Positions 62,038 through 64,000 of a DNA stretch of 64,000 nucleotides are shown piece by piece. The stretch spans positions 186,001 to 250,000 of the forward strand of contig NZ_JAKIRP010000009.1 in the NCBI RefSeq assembly GCF_021646545.1, in the 5' to 3' direction. Position 1 is the stretch's first letter. Each line of letters begins with the position of its first letter. This DNA comes from Chitinophaga filiformis (GTDB lineage Bacteria > Bacteroidota > Bacteroidia > Chitinophagales > Chitinophagaceae). Both the position numbers and the translations under genes were made by a program. Below the pieces are notes generated by a model. The model was not told the DNA's origin. It saw only the letters and a list, made by a program, of their open reading frames with translations, and made no database searches.

Positions 62038-62082
62038 TTGCCGGCCCTTCCGCATAGTTACTATTGCGGAAGGAACCGGCAA
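62038..62082. terminator. Bidirectional terminator hairpin
   Basis: TTGCCGG...CTTCCGCA / TGCGGAAG...CCGGCAA, a long interrupted stem just past both the IRED-like stop (62030) and into the HxlR 3' end (62061). It serves the two convergent genes. Confidence 0.7.
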
Positions 62083-62441
62083 GAACCAGGTTGATAAATT
62101 TCAATATTACGGTGAATATACTCCTTGTTCGTATTGCCCCATGCCTCCAGTGTTTCAAGCACCGGCAACAGGCTTTCACCAACGTCGGTAAATCTGTATT
62201 CCACCCGGGCAGGGCTTTCTGCAAACACCTCTTTGTAAAGAATGCCATACTCCTCCAGTTCTTTCAGATGCATGTTGATGATCCGCGGAGCTACTTCATT
62301 CATCTCTCGATGAATGGCGCTGGGTCGCGAAACGCCGCGTCTGATGCAGTCCATTATCCAGGCTTTCCATTTGCCGCCAATGACTTTCAGGGCCACTGCC
62401 AGCCCACAATCAAGCAACTCGGGTATTTTCCTTTCGTACAT
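62061..62441 (-). CDS. HxlR family transcriptional regulator
   Basis: 126 residues. The winged-helix core KVIGGKWKAWIMDCIRRGVSRPSAIHREMNEVAPRIINMHLKELEEYGILYKEVFAESPARVEYRFTDVGESLLPVL is the HxlR domain (the GGKW and the wing VEYRFT are hallmarks). C-terminal tail EYIHRNIEIYQPGSCRFLPQ. HxlR proteins sense electrophiles, formaldehyde or redox changes through Cys; here Cys12, Cys37 and Cys121 are present. It likely controls the convergent IRED-like gene or a gene outside the window. The stop is 30 bp from the IRED stop. Confidence 0.9.
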   Translation of the reverse strand: MYERKIPELLDCGLAVALKVIGGKWKAWIMDCIRRGVSRPSAIHREMNEVAPRIINMHLKELEEYGILYKEVFAESPARVEYRFTDVGESLLPVLETLEAWGNTNKEYIHRNIEIYQPGSCRFLPQ

Positions 62442-62566
62442 GAGAAAAATTTGCCCAAAGATAAAACAAGTGACCGAAGCTGCGGACAGGGAAAAAATTT
62501 TCCCTGGGTGAGCAGGGCATGTAATGTGTCTATGTTCACACTGAATAGACGGAGGGGCAACAATCT

Positions 62567-62998
62567 TTATTTTTTAGCCTTTTCCGGAATGAGCACAGGG
62601 CTTCCTGCAGATCCTACGAAGAAAACGACCAATTTAGCCTCCTTGGTTTTGCTGAGATTCCTGGTTTGATTGTGGAGTCCGCCTGGTTCTTCCCAGAAAA
62701 CTTCTCCCTGTTTAAATACATGCTTCACTCCTTCAAACGTAGACTCTATTTCTCCTTCCAGTACATATCCAACTGTTGCCATTGGGTGTCTGTGGGCATA
62801 AGAAACTTCGCCTGGTGCAAATCTTACTAATACAACCTGCGCTTCATCTTTTTGGAGACTGGCAGGGAGCTGTTTTGTGAAGAGAACTTTAGGAGGATAT
62901 ACAGTTACTTCTCCATCGGCATGTTCCTGATGTTGGGCTTTTGTACTGAATGCGAATGCGGTGAGTAATGCCGTAAGACTTAATGCAAACTTTTTCAT
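62567..62998 (-). CDS. Secreted cupin protein
   Basis: 143 residues. Signal peptide MKKFALSLTALLTAFAFSTKAQ. Cupin motifs VSYAHRHPMATVGYVLEGEIE (His71, His73 metal pair) and GEVFWEEPGGLHNQTRN (His108). Secreted single-domain cupins of this kind are common in Chitinophagaceae, with unknown function, sometimes proposed as quercetinase-like. It lies upstream of the HxlR gene on the same strand with 125 bp between, so co-transcription is possible. Confidence 0.85.
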   Translation of the reverse strand: MKKFALSLTALLTAFAFSTKAQHQEHADGEVTVYPPKVLFTKQLPASLQKDEAQVVLVRFAPGEVSYAHRHPMATVGYVLEGEIESTFEGVKHVFKQGEVFWEEPGGLHNQTRNLSKTKEAKLVVFFVGSAGSPVLIPEKAKK

Positions 62999-63343
62999 AA
63001 TTCTGAGTTTTAAAATTTACTGCTCTTAAAGAGCTGGATGATACATCTGGTTAGGATGCCAGTTTAGGTGTAACTGACATTGGAACCATTTGAGAATTGT
63101 TCAGAGGGAATTTCTCAAATGGTATGCCTGGGAGGAAAGTTGCATTGCACGTGCGGGCATAGCAAAGTAGGTTGGTCTCTGAAACCAGCTACAGGAAGCC
63201 GTTTAGGTGAGGTTAGCATAGAACCCCTTTAGTCTTTACAGGGTTATTACTTAATTCGATGTTCAATAATCTGTCACTGTATGTCGTGAAACCGCGAGCG
63301 GTTTCACTGATTGTCGCGAAGCCGGTAAAACGATAGGCGATTA
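62999..63343. other. Intergenic region with two perfect inverted repeats
   Basis: 345 bases without a supported gene. Inverted repeat ACCATTTGAGAA / TTCTCAAATGGT (63085-63096, 63112-63123, spacer 15) and GTGAAACCGC / GCGGTTTCAC (63286-63295, 63298-63307, spacer 2). The second lies 37 bp past the OTU-like stop and could end that transcript, but lacks a T-run. The first is operator- or terminator-like between divergent transcription ends. Confidence 0.5.
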
Positions 63344-63991
63344 CTACTCTTCCGACTTATTGCTGCTATTGTCTACAGGAGGAAGTACGCCTCTTATCGT
63401 TCTCACCTGACGCCAGTGATTGGATGTTTTAAAAAGTGTCACAGTAGAGGTATTCATGCCATTTGTCAAAACCGCAAGACGATTTATCGCGGTGTAGGGC
63501 ACTGCCTGCGGACCGTTGTTATCGAAGCGGGTTAAGGTACCATTGGTGTCGATTACAAATACTGTACGATTGCCTTCCCCGTGCATACACCATTGCTGTA
63601 TTTCTTCGTCGCCGGCATAGATGCCGGGAATGCGTTGCATGGCTGCCAGCACATTGTGGGGGATGGCGTGCCGGCCTTCCACCAGGAACCGCAGGTCCTC
63701 GTCATTTACCACCCCGGTCTGGTACAGGGCGGTTACCATAGCATGCGCATTCCTGTTGATGTTACCGCCCATACCCGTTCTCACCTCGGCTATCTGTGCA
63801 CGTTCAAGAAGTATTTCCTGCGGATCGAGATTACGGCCGGCCAGCGCATGGAAGAGACAGTCGCCGCGCCCATCATTTTCAATCAGGTCAAACTCATTCA
63901 GCGCAAAGCTGCGGCTCTCTTCTTTTTTGGAACTGCTGGTCGAAGGGGAGGTGGTCGTTTTATTGTTTTCCCCGGCCACGTTTGCGAACAT
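63344..63991 (-). CDS. OTU-like cysteine protease domain protein (may continue upstream)
   Basis: 215 residues from the ATG at 63991; no stop lies between it and the window edge, so the gene may be longer. The N-terminus is Ser/Thr/Lys-rich and disordered (1-28). Then comes FDLIENDGRGDCLFHALAGRNLD (catalytic Cys45 after GD, preceded by Asp40) and, near the end, VTLFKTSNHWRQV with His191. The Asp-Gly-x-x-x-Cys-Leu-Phe-x-Ala and late N-H-W are OTU-family active-site motifs. OTU proteins are deubiquitinases; in bacteria they are usually effectors delivered into eukaryotic cells. It resembles, in design, the C48-like protein at 53967. Confidence 0.75.
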   Translation of the reverse strand: MFANVAGENNKTTTSPSTSSSKKEESRSFALNEFDLIENDGRGDCLFHALAGRNLDPQEILLERAQIAEVRTGMGGNINRNAHAMVTALYQTGVVNDEDLRFLVEGRHAIPHNVLAAMQRIPGIYAGDEEIQQWCMHGEGNRTVFVIDTNGTLTRFDNNGPQAVPYTAINRLAVLTNGMNTSTVTLFKTSNHWRQVRTIRGVLPPVDNSSNKSEE

Positions 63992-64000
63992 GTTGCCGTA

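Noticed and set aside
1..64000. CRISPR array or Cas genes
   Set aside because: No regularly spaced short repeats and no Cas-like protein were seen.

Overview
The window looks like chromosome of a soil-type Bacteroidota, most probably Chitinophaga or a close relative. The reasons are a type IX secretion (T9SS) sorting domain, many lipoproteins and signal-peptide enzymes, -7 promoter boxes of the Bacteroidota form TAnnTTTG (several with a -33 TTTG/TTG about 19-20 bp upstream), GH43/GH127/GH92 glycosidases, a DUF2723-type membrane glycosyltransferase and Chitinophaga-style RHS leaders. The assignment is inferred from gene style and is not proven.

Layout. 1-5.5 kb: start of a DUF92 membrane protein, a 1409-aa T9SS cargo with beta-helix and three near-identical DUF11 repeats, and an AHSA1/SRPBCC protein. 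5.8-10 kb: surface cluster with a coiled-coil/beta-barrel protein, a tail-fibre-like protein, an RHS protein apparently collapsed to its two ends, a candidate immunity protein and a frameshifted small secreted protein. 10-17.6 kb: small regulator-enzyme modules (TetR + SDR with three matching operators, AraC + PRISE-type reductase, AraC + SnoaL, GNAT) and a possible small RNA. 17.9-29.5 kb: Tat-exported Gfo/Idh/MocA oxidoreductase, MoxR-like ATPase with its vWA partner, secreted sugar isomerase, a 43-aa basic protein, a 1076-aa DUF2723 protein and a SAM hydrolase.

30.6-35.9 kb: a tRNA-Lys whose last 16 bases are repeated 5.1 kb downstream, bounding an apparent integrated element. It holds a decayed serine recombinase running antisense into the tRNA, an IS1182-type transposase scrap, and a cargo of bestrophin channel, FabH-like ketosynthase and acyl-lipid desaturase. 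36-42 kb: PadR + FtsX/MacB-type permease operon, DUF2625 protein, an unknown 385-aa protein and two gene fragments. 42-50 kb: carbohydrate enzymes GH43, GH127 and GH92 with a two-domain CHRD lipoprotein. 50-64 kb: unknown proteins and lipoproteins, a secreted Nudix-like protein, cupins, an esterase, an imine-reductase-like enzyme convergent with an HxlR regulator, and two unusual proteins with eukaryote-like cysteine-protease signatures: a 1078-aa ankyrin + Ulp1/C48-like protein (54-57 kb) and an OTU-like protein at the right edge.

Most notable observations: the two candidate deubiquitinase-like effectors, the tRNA-Lys-bounded lipid island, the TetR operators placed exactly between -33 and -7 promoter elements, the collapsed RHS locus, and a 14-bp inverted repeat wrapped around the GH92 start codon. 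All functional names come from motif reading; no database search was run.
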